Shown piece after piece: positions 13,866 to 14,662 of a DNA stretch of 14,662 bases; the stretch's first letter is position 1, and every line of letters begins with the position of its first letter. The DNA comes from Acidobacteriota bacterium (GTDB taxonomy: Bacteria; Acidobacteriota; UBA4820; DSQY01). Position numbers and translations under genes: made by a program. The DNA lies in the NCBI GenBank assembly GCA_021814085.1, contig JAKAJA010000014.1, forward strand, positions 1 to 14,662. The letters are read 5' to 3'. The notes below the pieces were generated by a model. The model had not been told where the DNA came from, made no database searches, and saw nothing but the letters and a program-made list of their open reading frames with translations.

Positions 13866-14318
13866 ATGGTCACCTTGTTGTGGATCATTTACATCTTGGA
13901 TTGCCTACTCCTGATCGGGATCATCCTATTGCAGCCCGGGGAAGGCGGAGATTTGGCCGCGGCATTCGGCGGCGCCTCCTCCCAGACAGCCTTCGGCGCC
14001 AGGGGTTCGGCCACGTTCATGCAGAAGCTCACCACGGGCCTCGCCGTAACGTTCATGGTCCTCTCCATCATCCTGGTCGTGGTCACGAACCGGAAACAGG
14101 AGAGCAACATCATGAAGAACCTGCCCGCCGGTACCGAGTCCAAATCGGCCCCGGTGGAGCCCAAGCCCGCCGCCACGCCCGCGCAGGCACCGGCCCCGGT
14201 GCCCGCCCAGACGAATCCGGCGGCAACCCCAGGTCAGGCGCCTGCTCGGCAGGCTCCCGCGCCCAAGCCCGAGGCCCCCGCGGCTCAGACCCCGGCGCCA
14301 TCGAAACCCGCGAAATGA
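13866..14318 (+). CDS. secG: SecG, preprotein translocase subunit, with long Ala/Pro-rich tail, 150 residues
   Basis: SecG is the small membrane subunit of the SecYEG protein-export channel. Two transmembrane helices are visible (residues about 2-22 and 57-73). The conserved cytoplasmic loop between them is present: LLQPGEGGDLAAAFGG (21-36), SQTAFGARGSATF (39-51) and MQKLT. This is the family signature. SecG is usually about 75-110 residues. Here the last 65 or so residues are a low-complexity Ala/Pro/Lys/Gln tail, which is more common in some phyla and probably disordered. ATG 13866 has GGAGGT 5 nt upstream and a strong promoter. The stop is only 8 nt before the tRNA-Leu, so the two are co-transcribed. 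In E. coli, secG is also followed by a Leu tRNA gene (leuU). ftsY, the SRP receptor, lies just across the divergent gap. Confidence 0.95.
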   Translation: MVTLLWIIYILDCLLLIGIILLQPGEGGDLAAAFGGASSQTAFGARGSATFMQKLTTGLAVTFMVLSIILVVVTNRKQESNIMKNLPAGTESKSAPVEPKPAATPAQAPAPVPAQTNPAATPGQAPARQAPAPKPEAPAAQTPAPSKPAK

Positions 14319-14326
14319 TCACCCGT

Positions 14327-14413
14327 GCCGAAGTGGTGGAATTGGCAGACACGCTATCTTGAGGGGGTAGTATCCGAAAGGGTGTGGGGGTTCGAGTCCC
14401 CCCTTCGGCACCA
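14327..14413 (+). tRNA. tRNA-Leu (anticodon GAG)
   Basis: The acceptor stem is GCCGAAG (14327-14333) with CTTCGGC (14403-14409), then discriminator A and an encoded CCA (14411-14413). The anticodon stem CTATC/GGTAG holds loop TTGAGGG with anticodon GAG (14361-14363). A long class II variable arm pairs ATCC with GGGT around GAAA, typical of Leu. The T arm is GGGGG-TTCGAGT-CCCCC (14386-14402). It closely resembles E. coli leuU and reads CUC/CUU codons. Confidence 0.96.
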
Positions 14414-14424
14414 TCCAATTCCGG

Positions 14425-14450
14425 ACGCGGGAGGCGAGAGTCTCCCGCGT
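14425..14450 (+). terminator. Intrinsic terminator after tRNA-Leu
   Basis: ACGCGGGAG (14425-14433) pairs perfectly with CTCCCGCGT (14442-14450), a 9-bp stem extended by a G-T pair. The tail TTTCATTTTC follows. It ends the secG-tRNA transcript 12 nt after the tRNA. Confidence 0.92.
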
Positions 14451-14460
14451 TTTCATTTTC

Positions 14461-14662
14461 GCTCTGACCGTGGCGGGGGGCGAGAAGGGCGGGAGACGCC
14501 GTAGCCCTCACGCGAGGGCGGGAGCGAGGAGCGAGCGTCCGCAGCACTTGAGGGCAAGGCGAGGGACCCGCCCCGGGTTGGGCAGGCCTTGGGGTCGGCT
14601 CGCCCCTGGGGTATGGCCGCGCGCGTGGCGCCGGGCGAGCAGGGCCAGACGGCCGACCGCAG
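14461..14662. other. GC-rich right end without an assignable gene
   Basis: These 200 or so nt are very GC-rich, with short inverted repeats such as CCCTC-ACGC-GAGGG (near 14505-14518) and scattered GAGCGAGG-like units. I see no reading frame with a ribosome site, no tRNA and no motif of RNase P RNA, tmRNA or SRP RNA. It may be an intergenic repeat or the leader of a gene beyond the edge. Confidence 0.4.

Noticed and set aside
14461..14662. RNase P RNA, tmRNA or SRP RNA at the right end
   Set aside because: None of the conserved sequence blocks of these RNAs could be found on either strand.
1..14662. Mobile elements, integration sites, CRISPR arrays
   Set aside because: No transposase, integrase, terminal inverted repeats or regularly spaced repeats were seen; the tRNA-Leu is followed by its terminator, not by an integrase or a repeated tRNA end.

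Overview
The window is high-GC DNA (by eye well above 60%) with no phage, IS, CRISPR or plasmid signatures. The gene families suggest a chromosomal segment from an Acidobacteriota-like bacterium: a tricorn-type protease, a Ser/Thr kinase fused to a TolB/PD40 propeller, many small envelope lipoproteins, and GTG/ATG starts with strong AGGAGG ribosome sites. The phylum is an inference from gene content, not from a marker gene.

Left part (1-4376). The window opens inside a tricorn-like S41 protease, whose C-terminal half is intact with all catalytic residues. A 49-residue predicted secreted peptide follows, and then a hairpin terminator. Next comes a 442-residue membrane-anchored protein of unknown function. 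Two genes converge on it from the minus strand. One is a 63-residue His/Pro-rich protein with a very good promoter, ribosome site and terminator, and upstream repeats that look regulatory. The other is an OmpH/Skp-like periplasmic lipoprotein.

Middle part (4649-8909). A transmembrane Ser/Thr kinase with a PD40 propeller is followed, with no visible terminator between, by a 105-residue protein and a radical SAM/SPASM enzyme. The small protein has a helical front half, a Pro-rich tail and one Cys. The enzyme has all three radical-SAM cysteines and a full seven-Cys SPASM domain. This pair is the best candidate for an undescribed peptide-modification (RiPP-like) system. The kinase upstream may be its sensor or only a neighbour. 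A 10-bp direct repeat that can form a hairpin sits just before the enzyme start. The locus ends in a hairpin terminator shared with the opposite strand.

Right part (8932-14662). A tight minus-strand operon reads TPR lipoprotein, ftsY, ribD, ribE, ribBA, with junctions that overlap, abut, or are 11 nt apart. It joins signal-recognition-particle receptor synthesis to most of the riboflavin pathway; lumazine synthase (ribH) is not in the window. RibBA carries Gln where the dihydroxybutanone-phosphate synthase half normally has a metal-binding His. Divergent from this operon, a strong promoter drives secG with a long Ala/Pro-rich tail. A tRNA-Leu(GAG) starts 8 nt after the secG stop, and a strong intrinsic terminator follows. 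The last ~200 nt are GC-rich with no gene that I can support.
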